Source of the DNA: Streptomyces thermolilacinus SPC6
Lineage (GTDB): Bacteria > Actinomycetota > Actinomycetes > Streptomycetales > Streptomycetaceae
Assembly (NCBI RefSeq): GCF_000478605.2
Contig: NZ_ASHX02000001.1
Span: 124,001-188,000, forward strand
Reading direction: 5' to 3'
Length of the DNA: 64,000 nt
The notes under the pieces were generated by a model. The model was given only the letters and a program-made list of their open reading frames with translations, was not told the DNA's origin and did not search any database. Of this stretch, positions 1 through 7,889 are shown piece after piece (position 1 is the first letter of the stretch; each line of letters begins with the position of its first letter). A program made the position numbers and the translations under genes.

Positions 1-646
1 CCGCCTCGGGGGTGCGGGTGACCGCCTCCGTCAGCTCCCCGTCGGTGAAGAGGGCGGCCGCGCCGTCCTCCAGGGCCCACCCGCCCGGCAGGTCGCCCGA
101 GGTGACGGCCGCGCGGTAGGAGGGGCGGCGGCCCGGCTCGGTGTCGTAGTGCGGGCAGACGGAGCCGGGGAGCAGGCCGAGGCCGTCCGGGAGGTGGGTG
201 AGGGGGCCGTAGGAGTCGGTGTGGGAGCCCTCCGCCCAGCAGTTGGCGCCCGCGCTGATCCCGCAGAGCAGCGTGCCCCGGTCGTACGCCTCGCGCAGCA
301 GCCGGTCCACCCCGTGGACGCGCCACACGGCGAGGAGGTTCGCGGTGTTGCCGCCGCCGACGTAGACGACGTCCTGGGCGAGGAGGTGCGCGCGCAGGGC
401 GTCGTCGTCCAGCTCCCTGCGGAACAGCTGCAGCACGGACGGCACGCAGTCGGCGCGGTCGCCGAACGCGGCGTGGAACTTCTCGACGTACGCCGCGGCG
501 TCGCCGCTCGCCGTCGGCAGGAAGCACACGGAAGGCCGGGGTGCGCGGGCGAGGCCGAGGACCCAGTCGTCCAGTATCCGGTCGTCGTCGAGGGAGAAGC
601 CCCCTCCGAGCAGGGCGATGCGGTGCTGCGGGGCGGCGACGGGCAC
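1..646 (-). CDS. Peptidase S51 (peptidase E-like) serine hydrolase, C-terminus cut by window edge
   Basis: About 215 codons of an S51-type serine peptidase are present; the gene runs off the left edge so its end is missing. Visible features are a Gly-rich first strand (LLGGGF, residues 11-16), a YVGGGNT segment near residue 95 and GISAGA, whose Ser131 is the predicted nucleophile. Family members such as peptidase E cleave N-terminal aspartyl dipeptides and cyanophycinases cleave cyanophycin; they are about 230 residues, so little is lost. The start is a GTG with AGGAGG four bases upstream, which is tight, but no better start is seen. The family is clear; the substrate is not inferable from the neighbours. 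Confidence 0.82.
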   Translation of the reverse strand, partial: MPVAAPQHRIALLGGGFSLDDDRILDDWVLGLARAPRPSVCFLPTASGDAAAYVEKFHAAFGDRADCVPSVLQLFRRELDDDALRAHLLAQDVVYVGGGNTANLLAVWRVHGVDRLLREAYDRGTLLCGISAGANCWAEGSHTDSYGPLTHLPDGLGLLPGSVCPHYDTEPGRRPSYRAAVTSGDLPGGWALEDGAAALFTDGELTEAVTRTPEA

Positions 647-807
647 GGGCCCTCCTGGGGTTCGCGGTGATGGTGCGGCTGTTCCGGCTCCGGAGGGACG
701 ATGCCGTGCAACGGCCTTGTCCCGCAACCCGGTTGAGGTCGCCCGATGGGTCGTGGTGGAGGGTGCCGGGCACGGCCGGGGCGGGCCCGCCCGGTAGTGT
801 GGCGATC

Positions 808-1509
808 ATGAGCGCGTACGCGAGTGGGCTGATGACCGCCGTGCCCGGGGGCCGGGTGACGCTGACGGACCGGCGGACGCGCGGCTCGTGGGCCGTGGAG
901 GTGCAGCCGTACCTGCTGGGGACCGTCCCCGTGACGCGGGAGTGGTACGCACGGGTCACCGGCGAGCGGCCCGGCACCGGGGAGCAGAGCGGCGACGAGG
1001 GCGCGCTGCCCGTGGACGGCGTCGCGTGGGGCGACGCCGTACGGTTCTGCAACGCCCTGTCCGTGCGGGAGGGGCTGGCGCCCGCGTACCGCGTCCACGC
1101 CGACGAGGTGGAGTGGGACGCCTCCCGCGACGGGTACCGGCTGCCGACCGAGGCCGAGTGGGAGCACGCCTGCCGGGCCGGTACGTCCGGGCCCCGGTAC
1201 GGGCCGCTGGGCGAGATCGCCTGGTACCGGGCGAACTCCGGGGAGCGGCCGCGCCCGGTCGGCGGGATGCGGCCCAACCCGTGGGGTCTGTACGACATGC
1301 TCGGCAACGTGTGGGAGTGGTGCTGGGACCTGTACGACGCCGAGGTGTACGGCACGTACCGGGTGCTGCGCGGCGGCGGCTGGTTCGACGAGCACTGGAG
1401 CTGCCGCGCGTCGGTCCGGCGGCGGAGCCACCCGACGTTCCGGGTGGACGACGTGGGCTTCCGCCTGGCCCGGTCGCACCCGGCCGCGTGGGGCGGCGCG
1501 GGCGCCTGA
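808..1509 (+). CDS. SUMF1/formylglycine-generating-enzyme-fold protein
   Basis: 233-residue protein of the SUMF1 (FGE-sulfatase) fold. Hallmarks are RLPTEAEWE from residue 111, GNVWEWC at 166-172 and an LRGGGW strand near 188. True formylglycine-generating enzymes oxidise a sulfatase cysteine and bind copper through two cysteines five residues apart. Here only one is evident (SCRAS near residue 200); the partner position reads Asp. A different role, as in other SUMF1-domain proteins, is therefore more likely than sulfatase maturation, and no sulfatase gene is nearby. No ribosome-binding site precedes ATG 808, but TAGTGT at 795-800 sits seven bases upstream, the layout of a leaderless Streptomyces transcript. 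ATG 832 is a later alternative. It ends 15 bp from the convergent next gene. Confidence 0.8.
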   Translation: MSAYASGLMTAVPGGRVTLTDRRTRGSWAVEVQPYLLGTVPVTREWYARVTGERPGTGEQSGDEGALPVDGVAWGDAVRFCNALSVREGLAPAYRVHADEVEWDASRDGYRLPTEAEWEHACRAGTSGPRYGPLGEIAWYRANSGERPRPVGGMRPNPWGLYDMLGNVWEWCWDLYDAEVYGTYRVLRGGGWFDEHWSCRASVRRRSHPTFRVDDVGFRLARSHPAAWGGAGA

Positions 1510-1524
1510 GGGCGGGGCGGGCGC

Positions 1525-2121
1525 CTACGCGTCGGCGGCGCGCCGGTACGTGGTCACGTGGACGCCGGTGCCGCTGGTGGCCGTGGAGACCAGCTCCAGC
1601 GTGAGCTTGCGGCCGTTGCCCGGGAAGATGGACTTCCCGCCGCCGAGGACGACCGGCATGAGCATCAGCCGCAGTTCGTCCACCAGGTCCTCGTCCAGCA
1701 GGGTGCGGACGAGCGTGGGGCTGCCCATGACGAGAAGGTCGCCGCCGTCGGCCGCGCGGAGCTCCCGGATGCGGGCGACCGCCTCGTCACCCGGGACGCG
1801 CGTCGTGTTCTCCCACGTCAGGTCGGAGTCGCCGAGCGTCCGGGTCACGACGTGCTTGGGCAGCGCGTTCATCCGGTCGGCGAACGGGTCGCCCGCCCGC
1901 TCCGGCCAGGCGTTCGCCATGTTCTGCCAGGTACGGCGCCCGAACAGCAGCGCGTCGGCGCCCTTCAGCGCCTCGTCGAACGCGCCGCCGACGACCTCCG
2001 GGTCGAAGAAGGGGTGCGTCCAGCCGCCGTGGGCGAAGCCGCCGTCGGCGTCCTCCTCGGGGCCGCCCGGTGCCTGCACCACGCCGTCGAGGCTGATGAA
2101 CTCACTGATCACGATACGCAT
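1525..2121 (-). CDS. DHFR/RibD C-terminal-fold reductase
   Basis: 198-residue protein of the dihydrofolate-reductase-like RibD C-terminal superfamily. It begins MRIVISEFISLDG, the usual first strand with a central SLDGVV, has an LLFGRRTW segment near residue 60, and a C-terminal LMPVVLGGGKSIF typical of the single-domain 'dihydrofolate reductase family' proteins common in actinomycetes. These bind NADPH, but most have no assigned substrate. It is unlikely to be the essential folate enzyme because it lacks the classical FolA N-terminal pattern. It is convergent with the SUMF1 gene and follows the acetyltransferase gene on the same strand after about 125 bp that holds a Crp-like palindrome. Confidence 0.83.
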   Translation of the reverse strand: MRIVISEFISLDGVVQAPGGPEEDADGGFAHGGWTHPFFDPEVVGGAFDEALKGADALLFGRRTWQNMANAWPERAGDPFADRMNALPKHVVTRTLGDSDLTWENTTRVPGDEAVARIRELRAADGGDLLVMGSPTLVRTLLDEDLVDELRLMLMPVVLGGGKSIFPGNGRKLTLELVSTATSGTGVHVTTYRRAADA

Positions 2122-2208
2122 GGGTCCTGGTTCCTTCTGTTCACGGCGGGCTTACGGAAGGAGAGACCTCCGTGCCGGGGGAAAGTCATCGCCCCCATCC
2201 ACACACAC

Positions 2209-2228
2209 GGCGTGACGTGGATCACGCC
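2209..2228. promoter_or_regulatory. Palindrome with GTGA-N6-TCAC core (Crp-like)
   Basis: GGCGTGA and TCACGCC form perfect 7-bp arms around six bases. The GTGA-N6-TCAC core is that of Crp/FNR-family operators. It lies about 90 bp upstream of the DHFR-like gene (ATG 2121) and just past the stop of the acetyltransferase gene, so a weak terminator is the alternative reading. No run of T follows it. Confidence 0.35.
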
Positions 2229-2247
2229 GCCGCCGTGCGCCGGGGCT

Positions 2248-2808
2248 TCAGCGGCTCCGTCGCGCGGCGCGCCACTCGGGGGCGAGGACGGCCCAGACCT
2301 CCTGGTCGTGCCGCTCGCCCCGGTACAGGTGGCTCGCCCTGAGCACGGCCTCCGTGGTCATCCCGAGGCGGCGGGCGACGGCGATGCTGGGCGCGTTGCC
2401 GGACGAGACGACCCATTCGACGCGGTGGATGCCCCGCTCCTCGACCGCCCAGTCGATCATCACGCGGGCGGCCCGGGTCACCAGTCCCCTGCCGACCGCC
2501 GCGGGCTCCAGCCAGCAGCCCGCCTCCGCGGTGCGCTGGACGAGGTCCATGCGGCGGAAGATGAGGGCTCCGACGAGGGTGCCGTCCAGGCGGATTCCGG
2601 CGATGCGCCCGGTGTCGGTCGCGGTCTTCTCCGCGTACACCTGGAGGAACGCCCGGCTCGACCCGATGTCGGTCACGACGTCGGGCAGCCCGTTGAACCG
2701 GCCGATGAACTCGCGGCCGCGGTCGATGTGGGCGAGGAACTCCTCGGCGTGCGACGGTTCGAGCGGGCGCAGTTCGGCTCCGTCGTCCCCCAGCGGTATC
2801 GCGTACAT
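2248..2808 (-). CDS. GNAT acetyltransferase, RimJ/RimL-like
   Basis: 186-residue N-acetyltransferase of the RimJ/RimL type, which acetylates N-termini or small amines using acetyl-CoA. It shows the order expected of the family: an N-terminal LRPLEPSHAEEF, a central GALIFRRMD strand, the VGRGLVTRAAR loop that binds the CoA pyrophosphate, then RVEWVVSSGNAPSIAVARRLG, the usual signature before the last helix. ATG 2808 is preferred over ATG 2814 because GGGGAG lies six bases upstream of 2808 but directly abuts 2814. No partner is identifiable; the substrate is unknown. Confidence 0.85.
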   Translation of the reverse strand: MYAIPLGDDGAELRPLEPSHAEEFLAHIDRGREFIGRFNGLPDVVTDIGSSRAFLQVYAEKTATDTGRIAGIRLDGTLVGALIFRRMDLVQRTAEAGCWLEPAAVGRGLVTRAARVMIDWAVEERGIHRVEWVVSSGNAPSIAVARRLGMTTEAVLRASHLYRGERHDQEVWAVLAPEWRAARRSR

Positions 2809-2971
2809 CGTCATCTCCCCGTGGGCGTCGGCGTTTCGGCGGACGGATCTTCTCACGGGGGCCGTGGTGCGGGCGTGCTGGGGGCGGGGCGGCAGAGGGG
2901 CCGCGTCGTGCGCGTACGCGGACGGTCCGCGCCGGAGGGTGCGCCCGGCGCGGACCGTGGTGGGTGCGGGG

Positions 2972-4276
2972 TCAGTCGTCGAGGGCGTCCATGACCTGCG
3001 CCAGGTCCACGAACTTGAAGTTCGTCGCGTCGCGGTCGTCGGCGGCCGGGGTGTCCTCGCCGTCCTGGACGACGAGGAGGCCGTTCGGGTACTTCCGGCC
3101 GAGCGGGGCGTTCAGCACGGCCGCGCCGTCGCACTCCTCGGAGCCGTCGAGGACGGAGGACGCGGCGACGCGGAAGCCGCCCTCGTACTCGTTGTCGTCG
3201 GACAGCTCGCGGTCGTAGGCGACGAAGGTGTCGTCGCCCTGGCTGGAGGCGAGGACGTAGCCGTCACCGTCCGGCTCGGTGAGCAGGGTCAGGCCCTCCA
3301 CGTCGGCCGCGAGGCGGTCGCCGCCGTAGCCGGGGTCAGGGGCGGTGGGCGAGCACTCGTCGCTCTCCTCGTCGTACGACGCCGGGACGCCGTACTCGCG
3401 GACCTTGTCGATCAGCACGGGCGTGCCGGTGAGGTCGGCGCGCAGCCGCCAGACGCCGACGTCCTCCTGCCCGGCGTACAGGGTGCCGTTCGCCGGGTCG
3501 ACGACCATGCCCTCGACCTGCGGGAGCTCACCCGGCTCGCCGCACGGGGACCAGGAGGTGCCGTTGGGCAGGCGGAACGCGGCGGGCAGGTCGAGCGTGC
3601 GGACGGTGCGGTAGCCGACGGTGCCGCCGGGCCGGGCGACCAGTTCGAGCAGGGCGACGGTGGTGCGGTTGTTGCGGCTGACCAGCGCGTACGAGCGGCG
3701 GGTGGACGGGTCGGTCCAGGTGGCGAGACCGTACGCGGTGTCCTGGTCGTTGATCTCCTCCTGGTTCGCGGAGAAGATCGGCGCGGCCTGCGGGTCGGTG
3801 ACGTCGGTGAGCGGTCCCGCCGGGTTGTCGCGGTCGATGCGGTAGACGCGGAGCCGGTCGTGGCCTCGGTCGCTGACGACGGCGAGGTCGGAGCGGGTGC
3901 CGGTGAGGGCGGTGCCGTGGACGAGGTCCACGTTGTTGAAGCGGCCGGGGGCGTCGTCGGGGCCGGCCGGCGTGGGCGCGGGGAGGGACTGGACCTGGCG
4001 GGCGTCGAGGTCGTAGACGCGCAGTCCGCCCTCCTTGGCGGTCGCGATGACGAGGCTGCGGTCCGGGGCGGCGGCGTTGCGCCAGATCGCGGGGTCGTCG
4101 GCGTCGGCGTTGCCACCCTGGTCGTCGTCGTGCAGGGGCGCCGTCTCGGCCCGGGCGGTCACGGCGGGCAGGGACGCCGTGGCGGCGCTCCCGGCGGGGA
4201 GGGCCGCGCCGGACAGGGCGGTGCACAGCAGCAGCATGGCGGCGGTCGCCGGAAGGGCGGATCTGCGGACGGTCAC
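2972..4276 (-). CDS. Secreted beta-propeller phytase (3-phytase)
   Basis: 434-residue exported enzyme of the beta-propeller phytase family, which removes phosphate from phytate in a calcium-dependent way outside the cell. A signal peptide of about 30 residues (MTVRRS then a hydrophobic stretch and Ala-x-Ala) opens the protein. Family blocks follow: ADADDPAIW near residue 60, GRFNNVDL near 110, a VEGMVVD segment near 250, DVEGL near 325 and NFKFVD near the C-terminus. These Asp/Glu-rich loops build the calcium and phosphate sites in characterised members. The GTG start at 4276 follows GGAGGA by about six bases. It stands alone on the minus strand; expression under phosphate limitation would be expected, but no PHO box was recognised. 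Confidence 0.88.
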   Translation of the reverse strand: MTVRRSALPATAAMLLLCTALSGAALPAGSAATASLPAVTARAETAPLHDDDQGGNADADDPAIWRNAAAPDRSLVIATAKEGGLRVYDLDARQVQSLPAPTPAGPDDAPGRFNNVDLVHGTALTGTRSDLAVVSDRGHDRLRVYRIDRDNPAGPLTDVTDPQAAPIFSANQEEINDQDTAYGLATWTDPSTRRSYALVSRNNRTTVALLELVARPGGTVGYRTVRTLDLPAAFRLPNGTSWSPCGEPGELPQVEGMVVDPANGTLYAGQEDVGVWRLRADLTGTPVLIDKVREYGVPASYDEESDECSPTAPDPGYGGDRLAADVEGLTLLTEPDGDGYVLASSQGDDTFVAYDRELSDDNEYEGGFRVAASSVLDGSEECDGAAVLNAPLGRKYPNGLLVVQDGEDTPAADDRDATNFKFVDLAQVMDALDD

Positions 4277-4445
4277 GTACGTCTCCTCCGTGTCGGGGGG
4301 TGGTGTGGTGCCTCCGCGAGATGGTGGGCGTGCGCGGGAGCGGCCGGGTTACGCCGCGGGGAAGGGGGTCCGGCGGGGCCGCGAACACGCGGTACGCGAC
4401 GGGGGCGCCCGCCTGGCCGGTGGGCGCCCCCGTTCCCGTAGTACG

Positions 4446-6065
4446 TCAGTCCTCGGCCGGGCCGGTACGGGACCGGAGTCCGGCCGTCGCGACGGCGGCG
4501 CCCAGGAGGCACAGCACGCCCGTGACGGTCGCCGCGAGGTGTACGCCGCCCATGAACGCCTGGCCGCTGCCCTCCACGACGGCGGCCCTCAGTCGGTCCG
4601 GCATGCCGGCGGAGACGGGAGCCACGCCCATGGCGACTGCGTCCTTGGCGTGTGCGAGCCCCGCGGCGGCCTGCTCCGGGACGCCCGCCCGGGCCAGGTC
4701 GCCGGTCAGGGTCGAGCCGACGCGGGCGCTGATGAGGGAGACGAGCACCGACGTGCCGAGCGCGCCGCCGACCTGGAGGGCCGTCGCCTGGAGCCCTCCG
4801 GCGACGCCGCTGTCCCGGACGGGCGCCTGGCCCACGATGGCGTCGGACGAGGCGGACAGGACCATGCCGACGCCGACGCCGAGCGCGACGAACGGCGGCC
4901 ACATCGTGGCGTACGAGGAGCCGGTGTCCCAGGTGAGCATGCCGAACGTGGCGGCGGCCTGGAGCAGCATGCCCAGCGGCATGGTGAACCTGGGCCCGAA
5001 GCGGCCGGTCAGCGCCGCACCGAGCGGGGCGGCGACGAGCGAGGCGCAGCTCAGCGGCAGCGTGCGGACCCCGGCCTCTACGGGCGAGTAGCCGCGCACG
5101 TTCTGGAGGTACAGCATGACGAAGAAGATCACGCCGAGCATGACGAAGAAGTTCAGCGCGGTGACGACCGTGCCGATGGTCAGCGAGCGGTTGCGGAACA
5201 GCCGCATCGGCAGCAGCGGGTTCGCGACGCGCGTCTCGTACCGGCCGAAGACGACGAGCAGCGCGACACCGGCGGCGACGGCGCCCAGGGTGCCGGGCGA
5301 GGTCCAGCCCCACGTCTCGCCCTTGACGATGCCGAAGACGGCGGCCAGCAGTCCGAGGGCGAGGAGGACGACGCCGGGCACGTCGAAGCGGCCGCCTGCT
5401 TCGGTGTTGCGGCTGTCGGGGAGGACGGCGGCGCTGACGAGGAGGGCGAGCACGCCGATGGGCGCGTTGATGAAGAACACCGACTCCCAGGAGACGTGTT
5501 CGACGAGCAGGCCGCCGACGATCGGGCCGAGCGCGGCGGACACGGTGGACACCATGGCCCAGATGCCGACGGCCATGCCGAACCTGCGGGGCGGGAAGAC
5601 CGCGCGCAGCAGACCGAGCGTGTTGGGCATGAGGAGGCCGCCGAAGAGGCCCTGCGCGGCGCGGAAGGCGATCACGCCCTCGATGGAACCGGCCAGGCCG
5701 ATGGCGACCGAGGCGAGGGTGAAGCCGACGATGCCGGCCATGTAGTAGGTGCGGCGGCCGAAGCGGTCGCCGAGCTTCCCGCCGAGGATCAGCGTCGCGG
5801 CGAGGGCGAGGAGGTAGGCGTTGGTGACCCACTGGAGGTCGGCCGTCGAGGCATGGAGGGCGCGGCCGATCTCGGGGTTGGCGATGGCGACGACGGCCCC
5901 GTCGAGCTGGACCATGAAGAGGCCGAAGGAGACGGCGATCAGGGTCAGCCAGGGGTTGGCGCGCCGCCCGGTGGCGGTGGCCGCCGGGGGCGGGGATGCG
6001 GTGGGCGGCGCGGGGGCGGTCGCGGGGGTCGCTGGGGCCGCGGGAGCAGGTGGGATCGCGGGCAT
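4446..6065 (-). CDS. MFS drug efflux transporter, DHA2 (14-TM) family
   Basis: 539-residue proton-coupled efflux pump of the DHA2/EmrB type. After a Pro/Ala-rich cytoplasmic tail of about 35 residues, TM1 carries LDGAVVAIANPEIG, the motif D1 region of DHA2 proteins. The cytoplasmic loop GGKLGDRFGRR is the MFS motif A, and GPIVGGLL in TM5 is motif C of antiporters. About fourteen hydrophobic segments fit the length. Members export cationic drugs or antibiotics. ATG 6065 is chosen because the hydrophobic core starts soon after it and upstream in-frame sequence is low-complexity. The marR gene lies upstream on the same strand, 360 bp away, suggesting control by that repressor. Confidence 0.88.
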   Translation of the reverse strand: MPAIPPAPAAPATPATAPAPPTASPPPAATATGRRANPWLTLIAVSFGLFMVQLDGAVVAIANPEIGRALHASTADLQWVTNAYLLALAATLILGGKLGDRFGRRTYYMAGIVGFTLASVAIGLAGSIEGVIAFRAAQGLFGGLLMPNTLGLLRAVFPPRRFGMAVGIWAMVSTVSAALGPIVGGLLVEHVSWESVFFINAPIGVLALLVSAAVLPDSRNTEAGGRFDVPGVVLLALGLLAAVFGIVKGETWGWTSPGTLGAVAAGVALLVVFGRYETRVANPLLPMRLFRNRSLTIGTVVTALNFFVMLGVIFFVMLYLQNVRGYSPVEAGVRTLPLSCASLVAAPLGAALTGRFGPRFTMPLGMLLQAAATFGMLTWDTGSSYATMWPPFVALGVGVGMVLSASSDAIVGQAPVRDSGVAGGLQATALQVGGALGTSVLVSLISARVGSTLTGDLARAGVPEQAAAGLAHAKDAVAMGVAPVSAGMPDRLRAAVVEGSGQAFMGGVHLAATVTGVLCLLGAAVATAGLRSRTGPAED

Positions 6066-6293
6066 GGGGGTGCGGAGTCCTTGGGAGGTGACGGTACGGA
6101 AGGGGGGCGGGCCGCGGCGGCGGCCGACGGCGCGGGCGTGCGGCGAGCGGCGCGGGCCGGGCGCGCGAGGGACGACCCGGCGCCGTACGGGCCGGGGAAG
6201 GCGGTCGTGCGGGCGGGCGTGATCCCGAGGCGGGCCGGGCGAGGGCCAGCCGCCCTGCACCGGCGCGGGCGAGGGGCGGGTCGGCCCGCCCCG

Positions 6294-6430
6294 GCCCGGG
6301 AGCAGCGGGGCGCGGGGCAGCCGCCCTGCCTCGGGAGCAGCGGGGCGGCGGTCAGCCGCCGCGCCCGGGACGACCGGGCGGTGGCGGTCAGCCGCCGTGA
6401 GCCCGGGGCGACGGGGCGGCGGCGGGTCAG
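6294..6430. repeat. Degenerate tandem repeat between marR and the MFS gene
   Basis: Four imperfect copies of a 34-37 bp unit follow one another, beginning near 6294, 6330, 6363 and 6399. Each starts with a CCCGGGA/G-like block and ends in a GTCAGCCGCCG-like block; the last copy contains the marR stop codon. The rest of 6066-6426 holds no gene that I can support. The copies can form strong stem-loops, so attenuation or partial termination between marR and the pump is possible. Confidence 0.6.
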
Positions 6431-6903
6431 TCGGCCGCGGGGTGGATGTGGCGTGCCAGCGATGTGAGCGCGCCGACGGCGGAGCCGAGGGCGTCCATCT
6501 CGCCGTCGGTGAGGAGGTGCAGCGCGCGGGTGAGGTGCGCGGTGCGCAGGCGCTGGACGTCGGCCAGCTCCCGGCGGGCCCGTGGTGTCGGATGGAGGTG
6601 CGCGATCCGCTTGTCGGCCGGGTCGCGCCTGCGCTCCAGCAGACCGGCCTCGGTCAGCTGGGAGACGAGTGCGCTGACGTTGTTCGGCCGCATGAGGAGG
6701 GCGTCGGCCGCCTCGCGGACGGTGGCGCCCTCGTGCCGCATGACGAAGCGGAGCAGCGCGATCTGCGCCTCGGACGGCTTGGGGTGCCGGATCTCCTGGG
6801 TGACCCGGCGTTCCAGCGCGCGGTTCAGCTCCGGCAGGCACTCCGCCAGCGCAAGGGCCAGGCGGTCGGTGTCCGGGGCGGACGCGTCACGGGAGTCGGG
6901 CAT
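6427..6903 (-). CDS. MarR-family transcriptional regulator
   Basis: 158-residue MarR repressor. The winged-helix region runs from SEAQIALLRFVMRHEGATVREAADAL (residues about 45-70) through a recognition helix with NNVSALVSQLTEAGLLER, and ends in the wing RRRDPADKRIAHLHPTPRA. The DKR/D-R wing signature of the family is present. MarR dimers bind palindromes and release them on binding phenolic or other ligands. The gene lies upstream of a DHA2 efflux gene on the same strand. A 7-bp-arm palindrome overlaps the predicted -35 element, so autoregulation is expected. The start ATG 6903 follows the -10 element by six bases, indicating a leaderless message. Confidence 0.9.
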   Translation of the reverse strand: MPDSRDASAPDTDRLALALAECLPELNRALERRVTQEIRHPKPSEAQIALLRFVMRHEGATVREAADALLMRPNNVSALVSQLTEAGLLERRRDPADKRIAHLHPTPRARRELADVQRLRTAHLTRALHLLTDGEMDALGSAVGALTSLARHIHPAAD

Positions 6904-6909
6904 CCCCGA

Positions 6910-6948
6910 AGATTAGGTCTTCACAGATAGGTATGTCAACGTACCTAT
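6910..6948 (-). promoter_or_regulatory. marR promoter with overlapping palindromic operator, leaderless
   Basis: Read on the minus strand, TTGACA (6939-6934) is followed after 18 bp by TAATCT (6915-6910), then six bases to ATG 6903. This is a housekeeping-type promoter that would start transcription at or beside the start codon. ATAGGTA and TACCTAT (6927-6933 and 6942-6948) form a perfect 7-bp inverted repeat, spacer 8 bp, that embraces the -35 hexamer. A MarR dimer bound here would block RNA polymerase. The segment is markedly AT-richer than its surroundings. Confidence 0.72.
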
Positions 6949-7103
6949 GTTCGCCTCGCCGCCGTCCGGGTCGAACAGGGAAGAGCGGAAGGGACCGCGC
7001 TGTGCGGTCCCTTCCGCCCGGTCGGGTCGTCCGGCGGGCTGTTCTCAGGTCCGGGCCGGGCTCAACGCCGGTCCCGGCCGGTCGCCGGGCGCGTGCGCCC
7101 CCG

Positions 7104-7565
7104 TCAGCCGCCCGGCCTGATCCGGCCGCGCCAGGCGCCGGACTCGCCGCCCCGGCTCTCGATGTACTCCTTGAACCGGCGCATGTCGCCCTTGACGCGG
7201 CGGTCGATCGTGCCGATCATGTCGGCGGCCTTCTCGACGGCGCCGGTCGGCTCGACGTCCATCACCAGCTCGACGCGCGTGTGCGTGTCGTCCACGCGCT
7301 GGAAGCTGACGACGCCCTTCTGCTGGGTGTCGCCGCCGACCGTGCGCCAGGCGATGCGCTCGTCGGGGAGCTGATCGACGATCTCGGTGTCGAACTCGCG
7401 CCGGACACCGCCGATCTTCGTCGTCCAGTGGTTGTGCCGGTCGTCGAGCTGCCTGACCTCCTCGACGCCCTCCATGAAGTTCGGGAACTCCTCGAACTGC
7501 GTCCACTGGTTGTACGCGGCGCGGACCGGCACCTCGACCTCGACGGTCTCCTTCACCTTGCTCAT
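7104..7565 (-). CDS. SRPBCC (START-like) cyclase/dehydrase-type protein
   Basis: 153-residue protein of the SRPBCC superfamily, the fold of polyketide cyclases and of many lipid-binding proteins. The usual elements are seen: a first strand KVKETVEVEVPV, the helix AYNQWTQFEEFPNFMEGVEEVRQ (residues about 17-40), W near 47 within HNHWTTKIGG, and a C-terminal long helix that would cap the pocket. Actinomycete paralogues of this length are mostly stand-alone proteins of unknown role and not tied to polyketide clusters; none is adjacent here. The gene sits alone between marR and the divergent sigma factor. GGAGCGACTG lies just upstream of ATG 7565. Confidence 0.82.
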   Translation of the reverse strand: MSKVKETVEVEVPVRAAYNQWTQFEEFPNFMEGVEEVRQLDDRHNHWTTKIGGVRREFDTEIVDQLPDERIAWRTVGGDTQQKGVVSFQRVDDTHTRVELVMDVEPTGAVEKAADMIGTIDRRVKGDMRRFKEYIESRGGESGAWRGRIRPGG

Positions 7566-7889
7566 CAGTCGCTCCTTGCGTCTCGTGACTCCGGCGCGGC
7601 GGGCACCCGCCGCGCTTCGGCACGCGACTCCGGGTAACCCGCTCGCGGCGAGTCATGCATGCCGGTCGCGGGCGGCGTCGTGCGGGAGGCCGGTACGGGG
7701 GCCGGTCGGAAGCCGTGTGAGGGGCGTACGGCGGGACAGGACCGGGTCCTCGGCGGGAGCCGGGTGCGGGGGCCGACGGCGGGCTGGCTAGCCTGACCGG
7801 CAGGGCCCGCCGCCCACCCCGCACGACCGCACACCCACGCGTCCGCGTACAGGCCCGCGCGCGCCCGCAGACCCCGCTGGAGAACCGCT
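7566..7889. other. Divergent intergenic region with a perfect 10-bp-arm palindrome
   Basis: No gene is supported here. At 7594-7615, GCGCGGCGGG and CCCGCCGCGC pair exactly around a two-base centre, about 30 bp upstream of the SRPBCC start. It could be an operator or an RNA hairpin in that gene's leader. TAGCCT at 7789-7794 is a possible -10 for the sigma factor gene, but its distance from GTG 7890 is long. Confidence 0.45.

Noticed and set aside
808..1509. A genuine sulfatase-activating FGE
   Set aside because: One of the copper cysteines seems absent and there is no sulfatase gene nearby.
6903..6956. A divergent promoter on the plus strand from the same palindrome
   Set aside because: No supported gene begins on the plus strand before 7890.
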